The notes: generated by a model not told the origin, from the sequence alone. A stretch of 64,000 bases of DNA from UMGS1975 sp959600905 (GCA_959600905.1 CAUGNO010000003.1:124001-188000); one strand, 5' to 3'; positions 1 through 9,165 are shown, numbered from the stretch's first letter. Program-made: numbers and translations.

Positions 1-1656
1 ATCATGGAATACAAACAGCCCGGTATCCGTATCCAAACCCATTATACCCGTTCCTATCCCCAAGGGGAAACCTTGTGTCATGTTTTGGGCAGTGTGGGCA
101 AAATCCCTGCCGACGAGGCAGACGCTTATCAGGAACAGGGCTATGATATTTCCAGCGATATCGTAGGCAAGAGCGGGCTGGAGCAAACGCTGGAACCCTT
201 GCTGCGTACAAAAAAAGGACAGACCCAGCTTTCCGTCAATAGCCTGGGCCTATCTACTTCTTCTAATGCTATCAATTTGGCAGAGGACGGAGAAACTGTG
301 GTTCTTACCATAGACCTAACCCTACAGCAGGCAGCGGAAAAAGCATTGCGGCAAACCATGGCAGATATTCGCGCCGGTAAGCTGGGGGAAGCATACCCCA
401 ACGCGGAAATTGGCGCTGCGGTATGCATCGATGTGCATACCGGCGAAGTGCTGGCCTTGGCTTCCGAGCCAGGCTATGATCCCAATGTTTTTACCGAAAC
501 GCTGCCGGATGCTGTGTGGCAGACGCTCAGCCCTTCGTATGTGACGGCCAGCGGCAAGGTAAACAGTGACCCTACCTTGCCGAGGCCGCTGGTCAACAAC
601 GCCGTATCCGCCGCCTTCCCGCCCGGCAGCGTATTCAAGCCCATCACCGCTGCCGCCGCATTGGGCGCAGATAAGGTTACCGCAGAGGAGACCATCTTGG
701 ATCTTGGGCGTTATACTGCCTTTTCCGAAACAGAGGCCCCCGGATGCTGGACCTGGAACGAAAGCCATACCACCCATGGGTATGTAGATCTTCACGATGC
801 GCTGGAAGGTTCCTGCAACTATTATTTTTATGAGGTTGGGGTACGCACAGGCTCGGAACAGCTTGAAGCCACCGCAGAAAGGTTTGGCCTGGGGCAACAA
901 ACCGGCATCGGGTTGTCCGGCGAGGCCAGCGGTATGATGGATGGGCAAAAAACAGCGACACGCCTTGTCAACCAGCGTGTCGCCGCTCAATTAAAATCTA
1001 TGGGATATACCGTAGACGAGGAAACGCTCAGCCAAACATTGGCCCCGATCCTCAGCGCCCCCTCCTTACAAAAAGCACGGGAGCAGTTTACGCCGCTTGG
1101 CATTCATCCAGAAGATATTCCTGCTTTATACCAAACCATCAACGACAACCGTTGGCGTGAATCACGCGTCCTGGCAGCCGCCATCGGACAGGGCGCAGAC
1201 AGCGTTACCCCGCTGCAAATGGCCAACGCCATCGCAGCGCTGACCCAAGCTGGATGCCGCTATCAGCCTCAACTGGTGCTCTCGCTGCCGGACAGCCAAG
1301 GCCGCCAATCCTCTAAGATGGTCTGCGAACCCTTTATGGAAACGCAGGATGTGCAGGATATCCTAAGCGGCATGCAGGCGGTCACGCAGCCGGGCGGCAC
1401 GGCCGCCAAGTATTTTTCCGACTGTACCGTGTCCGTAGCTGGCAAAACGGGCACCGCCCAAAGTGAGGGCCGAGACGCGTATGCTTGGTTTGTCGCGGCG
1501 GCGCCTGCTGAAAATCCCAGCATTGCCATTGCCGTTGTCATCGGCCAAGGCGGCCATGGCGGCTATGCCGCCCCCGTAGCCAAGGCAATCATTGAAGCCT
1601 ATTTTGCTCCTGGTACAGGCAGCGCTTTGGCCAAGGAAAAAAGCATGCTTCGTTAA
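1..1656 (+). CDS. Penicillin-binding protein 2-type transpeptidase, 5' end outside window
   Basis: Cell-wall D,D-transpeptidase that cross-links peptidoglycan stem peptides on the outer membrane face. The frame is open from base 1, so the membrane anchor and much of the dimerisation domain lie upstream; the visible part is about 550 residues. Counting from the ATG at base 4, the three penicillin-binding motifs are present: SVFK (Ser209/Lys212, acylation site), SCN (270-272) and KTG (481-483, in GKTGTAQSEG). An insert of about 80 residues lies between SCN and KTG. The order of motifs and the linker rich in QQAAEKAL fit class B PBPs of the PBP2/MrdA or SpoVD type; which one cannot be settled without the N terminus. 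Its stop codon overlaps the stop of the convergent next gene by 3 bases. Confidence 0.9.
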   Translation: MMEYKQPGIRIQTHYTRSYPQGETLCHVLGSVGKIPADEADAYQEQGYDISSDIVGKSGLEQTLEPLLRTKKGQTQLSVNSLGLSTSSNAINLAEDGETVVLTIDLTLQQAAEKALRQTMADIRAGKLGEAYPNAEIGAAVCIDVHTGEVLALASEPGYDPNVFTETLPDAVWQTLSPSYVTASGKVNSDPTLPRPLVNNAVSAAFPPGSVFKPITAAAALGADKVTAEETILDLGRYTAFSETEAPGCWTWNESHTTHGYVDLHDALEGSCNYYFYEVGVRTGSEQLEATAERFGLGQQTGIGLSGEASGMMDGQKTATRLVNQRVAAQLKSMGYTVDEETLSQTLAPILSAPSLQKAREQFTPLGIHPEDIPALYQTINDNRWRESRVLAAAIGQGADSVTPLQMANAIAALTQAGCRYQPQLVLSLPDSQGRQSSKMVCEPFMETQDVQDILSGMQAVTQPGGTAAKYFSDCTVSVAGKTGTAQSEGRDAYAWFVAAAPAENPSIAIAVVIGQGGHGGYAAPVAKAIIEAYFAPGTGSALAKEKSMLR

Positions 1657-2927
1657 ACAGCCAATGTTCTCCCCGTTTCGCCATCCTGTGCCAAAACCCA
1701 ATATCCATCTCGATAGATGCTGAAGCCCTGCAAATAGGCCGGCGGCTGGGGCGCATATTCCCCCGGCACCGCCACAGCCATGGCAACGCTGATGCCCTTG
1801 CGCTCTACACAGCCCAACAGGTAGTACCCATATCTGCTGGGAGCCTCTACCCGTTTCCATTTCCATTGGCCGGCGTATTCCCCGCCCAAAGCCGGCCCTT
1901 GTATCTCCTCTTTTACAGGGTTTTCCTGTGTTTCGCTCATGGGGGTTTCTCTGATTTGCGATCCTCGCAGCGCCCCTGCCTCTAAAACAGATTCCTGGGC
2001 CGGCGCAGCTTTTGCTTCTTTCTCGAAGAATGGCTGAGCTGGGCCTTCCTCTTTTTCTAATTCCTCTTCGGCCACTGGTTCTTCCTCCGGCTGCATCGGC
2101 TCGGAGATCGCTTCCGCGATCTGCTGGGCCAGCTGCTCAGTTGCCTTTTCGCCGGCATTGTGTTCTGTTACAATTATGACCGGCTCTTTCGCCTCCGCAT
2201 CTTGGCCCTGCAATTCCTGATGAATCAACCGGGAAATCTCCTCCACATCCAGCGCGGTTTGTGCCTCTGATTCCGCTGGCGGCTCCTGCATGGGCTGTGC
2301 CTGTTGCAGCAGCGTCTCAATGAGCGGCGCCGCCTGTTCTTCCTCTCTTTCTTTCCGTTGTAACGTTTCCATCTGCCATTTGTCCCCCTGTTGAGCACTA
2401 AGCGTTGCGCTCCCTTCTGCCCCCGGAGAAAGCGGGAAAGTGTACCCTGTATTGTGCATTTCTTCCGATGGGCCTTCTGCCTGGCTTTCCGGCCGTTTTT
2501 CTTCCTTATGGGAATGCACTGGTTGGGTTATGGATGCTGGGGCCGTGTGTGCTTGCTCGTTGGCCTTCCCCTCTCCCAGCTGGCGCTGTGTCCGAATTCT
2601 GGCCTGCATATGGATCCAATCCGCTCTGGGATCGCATGATTCACCCAGCGCTACCAGCTGACCGCCCTGGTCTACAATGGCCGCCTCGATACGGGCATTT
2701 TGCAATTCCGTTTTTACCTGTAGCCTCAGTTCTCTGCCGTTGTGGCACATTTCCCACTGCCTTAGCCTGTCTCCATCCCATATATATAGGGTATACGATC
2801 CTTTTTGTATCCTAGAAAGGCTTGCCGAAACATTGCAGGCCTGGTGTGTGAAAAACAATTTGACAAACCCCTGTGCCGTGCGCCCGCTTTGGCCTCTTAG
2901 CACAATGTACTGCCGCCACATACTCAT
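1653..2927 (-). CDS. Acidic protein of unknown function
   Basis: 424-residue protein that I do not recognise. The start is ATG at 2927 (MSMWRQYIV), preceded by AAAGGAGG eight bases upstream; a longer open frame to 3083 has no such site. Three parts can be seen: an N-terminal region of about 100 residues with alternating hydrophobic strands (GFVKLFFT, YTLYIWDGD), a long Glu/Gln/Ala-rich low-complexity middle of about 220 residues that is probably disordered, and an aromatic C-terminal stretch of about 75 residues (YGYYLLGCVERKG, GFSIYRDGYWVLAQDG). There is no signal peptide or membrane segment. It lies downstream of rsmA, separated by a terminator, and converges on the PBP gene. A role in spore or envelope structure is possible but nothing in the sequence proves it. 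Confidence 0.7.
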   Translation of the reverse strand: MSMWRQYIVLRGQSGRTAQGFVKLFFTHQACNVSASLSRIQKGSYTLYIWDGDRLRQWEMCHNGRELRLQVKTELQNARIEAAIVDQGGQLVALGESCDPRADWIHMQARIRTQRQLGEGKANEQAHTAPASITQPVHSHKEEKRPESQAEGPSEEMHNTGYTFPLSPGAEGSATLSAQQGDKWQMETLQRKEREEEQAAPLIETLLQQAQPMQEPPAESEAQTALDVEEISRLIHQELQGQDAEAKEPVIIVTEHNAGEKATEQLAQQIAEAISEPMQPEEEPVAEEELEKEEGPAQPFFEKEAKAAPAQESVLEAGALRGSQIRETPMSETQENPVKEEIQGPALGGEYAGQWKWKRVEAPSRYGYYLLGCVERKGISVAMAVAVPGEYAPQPPAYLQGFSIYRDGYWVLAQDGETGRTLAV

Positions 2928-2976
2928 GACATTCTCCTCCTTTGCTGCTCTGATTATGTGTATGCATCGGCGCGCG

Positions 2977-3005
2977 AAAAAAAAACAGGCAATTTGCCTG
3001 TTTTT
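2977..3005 (-). terminator. Rho-independent terminator after rsmA
   Basis: AACAGGCAA/TTGCCTGTT inverted repeat at 2984-3002 flanked by a run of nine A on one side and five T on the other, so it can act on both strands. On the minus strand it sits 25 bases past the rsmA stop and ahead of the acidic-protein gene. Confidence 0.75.
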
Positions 3006-3027
3006 CTGATCTTTATTCTCATAGCCG

Positions 3028-3891
3028 CTATGGACGCTCTGCCAAAACCGCCAACACAGCATCGGATAGCGAAATATAGTCATCGATACTCAGCCGCTCT
3101 CCACGATCTGTTGGAGACAGCCCGGCCATTTCGATGGCCTTTTGGGCCTGCTCTCTGCCCATCTTTTGAAAATTGGCCAGATTGTTGCATAAGGTCTTGC
3201 GCCGCATTGCAAACGCGCTGCGCACCACCTCAAAAAACAGCGCTTGGTCCTTTGGCGCTTTGGCATAGGGCCGCCGCCGCATCCTTACCACCGTCGACTC
3301 TACATCGGGCTGCGGAAAAAAACTGGCAGGCGATACTTTTAGCACCGGCTCCACCTCTGCATGGTACTGCACTGCAATGCTCAGCGAGCCATAGGTCTTG
3401 CTGCCTGGCGCCGCACAAAGCCGCTGCGCTACCTCCTTTTGCATCATCAGCACCATGGTTTGCGCACAGGGCAGTTCCTGCAACAGCCGCATCAGAATGG
3501 GGGTCGTAACATAGTACGGCAGATTTGCCACCACCGCCGCAGGGCCACAGGGCACCAAGGCCGCTAAATCTTCCTTGAGCGCATCCCCATGCACCAGGGT
3601 AAATGTATCCGCATGGATCTTTTCCTCCAAAAGCCGGCACATGCCCGCATCCAGCTCCAACGCCGTGACTTGCTTGGCCTTTTGAATCAGCCGTACCGTC
3701 AGCGCACCCGGCCCCGGCCCAATTTCCAGTACGTGGCACTGGGATAAGTCTCCAGCTGCGCTCACAATGGCGTCGCACGCCCTCTGATCGCATAAAAAGT
3801 TTTGGCCCAGCCCTTTGTTTGGCGCAAGGCCATATGCCTCCAGCGCCTCTCTCAGCTGTGCACGGCTGGCCCCATCGTATTGCAATTCCAT
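3028..3891 (-). CDS. rsmA: 16S rRNA dimethyladenosine transferase RsmA (KsgA)
   Basis: SAM-dependent enzyme that N6-dimethylates the two adjacent adenosines near the 3' end of 16S rRNA during 30S maturation. The 287-residue length is typical. Family motifs are visible: NKGLGQNFLCD near residue 25, the SAM loop LEIGPGPGALT near 55, and the catalytic NLPYYVTTPI near 123. The YabE-like gene lies directly upstream on the same strand with a 13-base gap. In Bacillus the order is yabE-rnmV-rsmA; here rnmV (ribonuclease M5) is absent from between them. A terminator follows the gene. Confidence 0.95.
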   Translation of the reverse strand: MELQYDGASRAQLREALEAYGLAPNKGLGQNFLCDQRACDAIVSAAGDLSQCHVLEIGPGPGALTVRLIQKAKQVTALELDAGMCRLLEEKIHADTFTLVHGDALKEDLAALVPCGPAAVVANLPYYVTTPILMRLLQELPCAQTMVLMMQKEVAQRLCAAPGSKTYGSLSIAVQYHAEVEPVLKVSPASFFPQPDVESTVVRMRRRPYAKAPKDQALFFEVVRSAFAMRRKTLCNNLANFQKMGREQAQKAIEMAGLSPTDRGERLSIDDYISLSDAVLAVLAERP

Positions 3892-3904
3892 GCTGTCTCC
3901 CTTT

Positions 3905-5683
3905 CTATGGACGGCGGCAGATTGTCACCGTTACATTGCGTTTGCGCCCCCAGCGCAAGCAGTCCTCCTTCGTATCCATAAATAGATCAATGGATACCAA
4001 AGAAGAATCATTGGCGCCAGTGTCCTCGGCCACAGCATACCCGTAGCCCGGCACATAAAACATCGTGCCATATCCAAAGATTTTTGGATTCACAGCACAC
4101 ATGCCTACCTTTGGCCACTTGCCCGTCGCAGTGCGGTGGCCAGTATGGGTATAGGCTGTGATCTGGTCCACCGTTACCTTCCGGATCACCATGCTGCTGG
4201 TCGGCGTTTCCGGCAGGCCCTTTACTGCAGGGTTCATCGGCGGCCCGGTACCGATCAGCACCACCTTGTTGACGGGCTCTTTTGTTACTTCGTTGGAGGT
4301 CTCCACGCGTTTAACTTCCTTGCCGTCTTTATACACGACCTTTTCTTTGATGGTGCGCACACCCTGCTCGCCCTTTTGTGAAATCTCTGTTTCCCCGCGC
4401 TCTACCCGGTTGCTCTTTTTCTCCACCGTCTCAAACGCTATTTTTTCAGTGCGTGTTTCTGTACGGATCGCCAACCGTACCAGCGAAACCGTCATTCCAT
4501 CACTGATCTCAGTATCCAAAGACGGCGAAATTTCGTCCTCGGTATCATATTCCAAGCCGGATTTATCCAGCGCGTCCTTTACCGTACCCTTGGCCAGCAT
4601 TACAGTAGTATCGCCTGCCTTGGCCAAAATGCGAATCTCCTTGGCCCGGGTAATGGCCACGGACATATCCTCTGTGATCTCGGTATCCAGCGGCGTATCG
4701 ATCAAGTCATCTGTGCCCAGCGATACGCCCGCCTTTTCCAAGGCTTGCTGCAAGGTTCCCTGCGCAAGCTTTGTCTGCACCTGCTTGCCATCCCCGGTAT
4801 CGATGGTTATGGTTTTAGCCCGAATGATATGTACGGCCATTTCGTCTGCCAGCTCTGTTTCCAGCGGTATATCGATGATGTCATCTGCTTCCAGCACAAT
4901 GCCCGCTTCTGCCAGCATTTCCTCTACATTTGGCGTGGCAGTGCGAATCTGTGTGATCGTACCATTGTCATCTACGGACAGGTATACATACCTGCCTTCA
5001 AAATAGTACCAGCCGCCCCAACCCAGTGCTACGCATACCAAGCAGCCCAGTATGCCCACTGCCAGTCGTTTTTTCCAGCCGCTGCGTTTTTCCATTGTCT
5101 TGGCAGAAGCGGTCGCTTTTTCTTCTAACGGCTTTGGCCCACTGAGGGTTTTCTGCTGTTTTCTATGTTTTTCCACTACCGATTCGGCAATCGGCTCTTT
5201 CTTCCCCTTTTGCTTTTTTCGGTTAAAGTCTATGATCTTTCCTTTATACTTCGGCTCGGGCTGATCCGGCAGCGGCCGATATACCGAAGGCTCTTGCTTT
5301 TTGGGCCGTGGCGCTACATCGGCCATCACGACAGAGGGTTCCGCAGCTTCCACTGCCTCCTGCCGTGCCGGCCCGGCATTTACCACCTTCGTGCTTTGTA
5401 CCGGCGGCTTTGGCGTCGCCGCCCTTCCTCTATTCTTCCTCGTCTTGCAGAGGGCTTTCCAAACCCACTGGGCCAAGGCATACACGCCGATAAAAGGCAG
5501 CGCCAAAACAGACGCAACCGCATGCGCTGCACGCCTGATCGTTCGCTTTGCCTTTGCCAAAAGCCCTCTGCGCCGAGACATCCCAAAGTCCTTATTCGTT
5601 TTCAAGATGGAGGATGTCTGCTCTCCACTGAAAACCATGAAGTCTCGTTTGCGCAATCGGCTTTTTCGTCTGCGCCTAGGCAT
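3905..5683 (-). CDS. YabE-like cell-wall protein with DUF348, G5 and 3D domains
   Basis: 592-residue envelope protein resembling Bacillus YabE and Rpf-like cell-wall proteins. After a basic, low-complexity cytoplasmic region comes a membrane segment at about 206-227 (LAVGILGCLVCVALGW), three DUF348 repeats between about 232 and 410, a G5 domain at about 415-495, and a C-terminal 3D domain at about 510-590 that ends in SIDLFMDTKEDCLRWGR and VTVTI. The 3D domain carries the conserved Asp residues and GYAVAEDTG, as in lytic-transglycosylase-like cell-wall hydrolases. The start at 5683 follows GGGAGG; internal ATGs at residues 16 and 34 are alternatives. Unusual is the roughly 200-residue basic extension before the membrane segment, with a second weak hydrophobic stretch at about 52-76. 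Confidence 0.85.
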   Translation of the reverse strand: MPRRRRKSRLRKRDFMVFSGEQTSSILKTNKDFGMSRRRGLLAKAKRTIRRAAHAVASVLALPFIGVYALAQWVWKALCKTRKNRGRAATPKPPVQSTKVVNAGPARQEAVEAAEPSVVMADVAPRPKKQEPSVYRPLPDQPEPKYKGKIIDFNRKKQKGKKEPIAESVVEKHRKQQKTLSGPKPLEEKATASAKTMEKRSGWKKRLAVGILGCLVCVALGWGGWYYFEGRYVYLSVDDNGTITQIRTATPNVEEMLAEAGIVLEADDIIDIPLETELADEMAVHIIRAKTITIDTGDGKQVQTKLAQGTLQQALEKAGVSLGTDDLIDTPLDTEITEDMSVAITRAKEIRILAKAGDTTVMLAKGTVKDALDKSGLEYDTEDEISPSLDTEISDGMTVSLVRLAIRTETRTEKIAFETVEKKSNRVERGETEISQKGEQGVRTIKEKVVYKDGKEVKRVETSNEVTKEPVNKVVLIGTGPPMNPAVKGLPETPTSSMVIRKVTVDQITAYTHTGHRTATGKWPKVGMCAVNPKIFGYGTMFYVPGYGYAVAEDTGANDSSLVSIDLFMDTKEDCLRWGRKRNVTVTICRRP

Positions 5684-5851
5684 CTAAGCCCTCCCATCCC
5701 ATTTGAATGTAGAGAAATTATAAGCCCTATGGTACAAAAGTGTCAAATTTTGACTCAAAATCGCAAAGTTTTTTTAATATTTTTTGTGTTTTTCCGCGTT
5801 TTTTTGACCCCATTCCCTATTTTCCTTCATTCGCCATATTTTGTGCCGTAT

Positions 5852-5883
5852 AAAAAATACCCTTCCCCCGGATGGAGGAAGGG
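5852..5883 (-). terminator. Terminator after the DUF1540 cluster
   Basis: CCCTTCC/GGAAGGG stem at 5860-5883 with a run of A at 5852-5857, which becomes a T run on the minus strand. It lies just past the stop of the last DUF1540 gene. The 150 bases between it and the YabE start are AT-rich and presumably hold that gene's promoter. Confidence 0.8.
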
Positions 5884-5890
5884 CATTTTC

Positions 5891-6061
5891 TTACAGGCTA
5901 CCATACCATTTGCAGATCGGTGCTTCCCAAGCGCCGATCACACGCTGAAATTGTAAGGCGGCCGGATACCGACAACGAAAGCAAACGTTGTATTTGCAAT
6001 CCACTGCCGTACATTTGACCGGACTGTTTCTCTGGGGCGGCTGTCTGACAAAATCCTTCAT
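5891..6061 (-). CDS. DUF1540-type Cys-rich mini-protein
   Basis: 56-residue protein, MKDFVRQPPQ at the start. A strong AAAGGAGG eight bases upstream of the ATG at 6061 fixes the start. The body VKCTAVDCKYNVCFRC...PICKWYGSL follows the DUF1540 pattern (C-x4-C-x-(Y/F)-N...C...C). Such proteins are small, probably metal- or disulfide-bound, and of unknown function; they are common in Clostridia. The same frame stays open upstream to 6331, through a second DUF1540-like module. The terminator follows directly. Confidence 0.7.
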   Translation of the reverse strand: MKDFVRQPPQRNSPVKCTAVDCKYNVCFRCRYPAALQFQRVIGAWEAPICKWYGSL

Positions 6062-6130
6062 GGCCGAATCCTCCTTTGAAGAAATCCGCTGGTCTTGATG
6101 CCGGGCCCTGCAGGCATTTTCCTGGCCGGT

Positions 6131-6262
6131 TTCCGCGGGGCTAAATGAATGACATCGGGTATTGTTTTTTCCGCGCCCCTGTTGGATGACCGATACCAAG
6201 GTTGCCGCGCATATGCCCTGCGCGTTGTGCTTGCAGCGTATGCTGTTGCAAGCAATGGGGAT
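6131..6262 (-). other. Second DUF1540 module without an obvious start codon
   Basis: An open stretch in the same frame as the downstream mini-gene encodes IACNSIRCKHNAQGIC...NTRCHSFSPAE, a good match to the DUF1540 pattern. No ATG or GTG with a ribosome site precedes it; the only upstream start in frame is a TTG at 6331, inside the first DUF1540 gene in another frame. It could be a decayed gene, a domain reached by frameshifting from the first gene, or the result of an indel in the run GCAAAATAA near 6272-6278. Dropping one A there would fuse modules 1 and 2. Confidence 0.4.
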
Positions 6263-6269
6263 ATGCTGG

Positions 6270-6422
6270 TTATTTTGCTTTATAGCTGCAGCAGAGGGTA
6301 TGTTCTGCGCTTCCGTCCTGTTTGCAGCCAATGCTAATGCTATCCAGCGTACATTCCTTGCACTGCTCGTTGAAACGACAGCTGTCTACGCTACAATCGA
6401 TGATGGTTTTGTGTTCAAACAT
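6270..6422 (-). CDS. DUF1540-type Cys-rich mini-protein
   Basis: 50-residue protein beginning MFEHKTIIDCSVDSCRFN. The ATG at 6422 has GAGGAGGT seven bases upstream. Cys residues in IDCSVDSCRFN, CKECTLDSISIGC and LCCSYKAK fit DUF1540. It is the first of three DUF1540-like modules on this strand and ends TAA at 6270-6272, where the following module begins in the +1 frame. Too short to be found by length alone, but the ribosome site and motif support it. Confidence 0.65.
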   Translation of the reverse strand: MFEHKTIIDCSVDSCRFNEQCKECTLDSISIGCKQDGSAEHTLCCSYKAK

Positions 6423-6580
6423 GCTTTGCACCTCCTCGTCCTAATCCGTGGTCAATGATAGTATGCGCAGCATAAGGATTTTGTCTCTGGCAAAATCCGC
6501 CAAGGTGCTGTACAGTTGAAAACAACTGGAAAATCATGTATGCTTGGTATGTTCATTTTGTGCGTAAACGAGGGACTTTT

Positions 6581-8491
6581 ATGGCGCTTTTGGCAGCTTA
6601 CAACATTTCAAAATCATATGGCGACAGAGTCTTGTTTTCCTCTGTCAATTTTGAGTTGCAGGCCAAAAGCCGTACAGGCCTAGTTGGGGCAAATGGTACG
6701 GGCAAAACCACGCTGTTTCGGTTGTTGGCCGGGCAAGAGCAAGCGGACAGCGGCCATATTTCTCTGGATAAAAATACCAAAATCGGCTATATGGAACAGC
6801 ATGCAGCTTTTAAAGCGGAAAGATCCGTTTATGAGGAAACGCTGTCCTTATTTTCTCCGTTGATGGCAGACGAGGCTGCATTGGAGCAGCTCAACCATCA
6901 AATTGAACGCCAAACCGGGGATCTGGATCAGCTTGTGAAAAAGCAAAACGCTTTGCTGGAACGCTATCAGCAAAACGGCGGGCTTACTTATCAGGCCCGC
7001 ACCCGTAGCATGCTGCTTGGCATGGGATTTTCGCAAAGCGATCTGTCTTTGCCAATGAAAGCGCTTTCTGGCGGCCAGCAAAGCAAAGTGCAAATGTGTA
7101 AGCTGTTGCTCTCTGGCGCAGATCTCCTGCTTTTGGACGAACCAACCAACCACTTGGACATCCAAAGCGTAGAATGGCTGGAAAGCTTTTTGCAAACCTA
7201 TCCGGGCGCGCTTTTGGTCGTTTCCCATGACCGTTATTTTTTGGATAAGATCTGTACGTCGATCCTGTCGCTGGAGCACGGTAGCGTGAAGCGCTATGCG
7301 GGCAACTATTCTCAGTTTTACCAAAAACGCGAGCAGCAACGCATAGAAGAAGAGCGTCATTATAAAAATGCGCAAAGAGAGATCCAGCGCATGGAAAGCA
7401 TGATCACCCAGCTGCGTCGCTGGAATCGTGAAAAATCCATCCGAACGGCGGAAAGCAAAGAAAAGCAGCTGGCAAAATTGAAGGATAGCGTTAAAGCGCC
7501 CACGCCTGTTGCCCCAACGCTTGGTTTTTCGTTGTCCGTTGCGCAGATAAGCGGGCAGGATGTGCTCATAGCCGAGCACCTATCCAAAGCCTACAACAAA
7601 CCACTGTTTACCGATGTATCTCTGCATATCCGGAAAGGAGAGCGTGTATTTTTGCTGGGGCCAAATGGCTGCGGCAAAACCACGCTGTTCCGCATTTTGA
7701 TGAAAAAAATTAAGCCGGACGTTGGCTTGGTGCAGTATGGCGCCAATGTGCGGCCCGGGTATTATGACCAGACGCAAAGCGGGCTATCCCCCCGGGCAAC
7801 GGCCCTGGAGGAGATCCAAAATGCATACCCACATATGAACGATACCCAGGCGCGCAGTGCACTGGCGATGTTTTTATTTCGGGGTGATGACGTTTTCAAA
7901 CCGATTGCCGCGCTCTCCGGCGGAGAAAAAGCTCGGATCGAGCTATTAAAGCTGATGCTCTCGGAATCGAATTTTTTGCTTTTGGACGAGCCGACAAACC
8001 ACCTGGACGCCGATTCGCGGGAAGCGTTGGAAAATGCCCTGGAGGGCTATGAAGGCACGCTGTTTGCCATAACGCACGACCGGTATTTGGCCAACCGATT
8101 GGCAACAAGAATCCTCGCGTTTACGCCGGATGGATTGCGCGAAAGCCTGGGCAATTATAATGATTATCTGCGGAATGCAGAGCAGTGGGCCCTACAAGCA
8201 CAGCCGAGCCCGGAGAAAGCGCCGAAGGCCGCGGTCGTTACGCAAAGCAAGCAGCAGCGGGAATCCTCCATTCAGCTTCGCAGGCTAAAGGCGCAGCTTC
8301 GTAAATGTGAAGATGAAATCTCCAAGCTGGAAGAGGCAATTGCCCATAGTGAGCAGCAGCTTTCTGATCCGTCTCTTGCATCGGATTATCAGAAAATGAT
8401 GGAAATTACCGATACGCTAGATGCGCAAAAGCAGCAGCTGGATCAAGCGATGGAGCGTTGGGAATCCTTGAGTCTTGAAATTGGAGAATAA
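6581..8491 (+). CDS. ABC-F family ATPase (Uup/YdiF-like)
   Basis: Soluble 636-residue protein with two ABC ATPase domains and no membrane part, the layout of ribosome-associated ABC-F proteins. Domain 1 has Walker A GANGTGKTT and signature LSGGQQSKVQ; domain 2 has GPNGCGKTT and LSGGEKARIE. Both have LLLDEPTNHLD. A charged linker rich in Arg/Glu joins the domains, and the last 90 residues form a predicted coiled coil, as in Uup/YdiF. ABC-F proteins act on the ribosomal E site; some give antibiotic resistance. The start MALLAAYNISKSYG at 6581 matches family N termini and follows GAGGGA; an in-frame upstream ATG at 6536 lacks support. Resistance versus housekeeping cannot be decided from sequence. 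Confidence 0.9.
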   Translation: MALLAAYNISKSYGDRVLFSSVNFELQAKSRTGLVGANGTGKTTLFRLLAGQEQADSGHISLDKNTKIGYMEQHAAFKAERSVYEETLSLFSPLMADEAALEQLNHQIERQTGDLDQLVKKQNALLERYQQNGGLTYQARTRSMLLGMGFSQSDLSLPMKALSGGQQSKVQMCKLLLSGADLLLLDEPTNHLDIQSVEWLESFLQTYPGALLVVSHDRYFLDKICTSILSLEHGSVKRYAGNYSQFYQKREQQRIEEERHYKNAQREIQRMESMITQLRRWNREKSIRTAESKEKQLAKLKDSVKAPTPVAPTLGFSLSVAQISGQDVLIAEHLSKAYNKPLFTDVSLHIRKGERVFLLGPNGCGKTTLFRILMKKIKPDVGLVQYGANVRPGYYDQTQSGLSPRATALEEIQNAYPHMNDTQARSALAMFLFRGDDVFKPIAALSGGEKARIELLKLMLSESNFLLLDEPTNHLDADSREALENALEGYEGTLFAITHDRYLANRLATRILAFTPDGLRESLGNYNDYLRNAEQWALQAQPSPEKAPKAAVVTQSKQQRESSIQLRRLKAQLRKCEDEISKLEEAIAHSEQQLSDPSLASDYQKMMEITDTLDAQKQQLDQAMERWESLSLEIGE

Positions 8492-8531
8492 GCTCTATTT
8501 GATAAAAATACCAGAAGGGGGTATGTGATAA

Positions 8532-9122
8532 ATGCCAAAGTTTTTAAATGAAGAATTTACCTGGATGAACCCAGGAACGTTAACGCCGGAAGAAAACGGG
8601 TTTTCCATCGCTGCTCCTCCGCATTCTGATTTTTTCAGAGATCCTACGGAGGATAAGCTCATCTGTGAAAATGCGCCGTTCTTTTATACGGAGGTTACGG
8701 GCGATTTTGTGCTGCGTGCGACGGTGTGGCATGATTTCATTGCGGCAGGGGATGCCTGTACATTAATGGTCATGGATACGCCAACCTTATGGGCCAAGGC
8801 ATGCTTTGAGCAAACATATTTCGGGTCGCACACCGCCGTAAGCGTGGTCACCAACGGCTTATCGGACGACGCCAATGGGCAAAACATCATAGAACAAGAA
8901 GCCATTACCCTGCAATATGCGCGTAAGGGAAATACCTTTGCCATCCACTATTCGCTGGATGGAGAGCATTTCTATATGATGCGCCTTTTCAATCTACCGA
9001 TGCGTGAAACGGTCAAGGTTGGTTTTGTGGCGCAATCCCCCGCAGGCGAAGGTGGCATTATGCATTTTAAGGATGTTTCCTTAGAGCACCGCAGCATCCG
9101 GGATATGCGCGTGGGCCGCTGA
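8532..9122 (+). CDS. DUF1349 domain protein
   Basis: 196-residue cytoplasmic protein of the DUF1349 (concanavalin-like beta-sandwich) family. Family features include TWMNPG near the start, a central ACTLMVMD...WAKACFEQ region and the late VGFVAQSPAGEG...FKDVSLEH. DUF1349 proteins are thought to bind carbohydrate-like ligands, but no enzymatic role is established. It starts at ATG 8532 after AGAAGGGGG and lies 40 bases past the ABC-F gene, so it may be co-transcribed; a strong bidirectional terminator follows. Confidence 0.85.
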   Translation: MPKFLNEEFTWMNPGTLTPEENGFSIAAPPHSDFFRDPTEDKLICENAPFFYTEVTGDFVLRATVWHDFIAAGDACTLMVMDTPTLWAKACFEQTYFGSHTAVSVVTNGLSDDANGQNIIEQEAITLQYARKGNTFAIHYSLDGEHFYMMRLFNLPMRETVKVGFVAQSPAGEGGIMHFKDVSLEHRSIRDMRVGR

Positions 9123-9165
9123 GCTGTATGCCGGCAGTGCCAAACCCAATCGCATTTGTTTAAAT

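Noticed and set aside
322..990. Minus-strand 222-codon frame opposite the PBP
   Set aside because: No ribosome site, and the opposite strand has clear PBP motifs.
4158..5006. Long plus-strand Ser/Val-rich frame
   Set aside because: Antisense shadow of the YabE-like gene; repetitive only because the real gene has DUF348 repeats.
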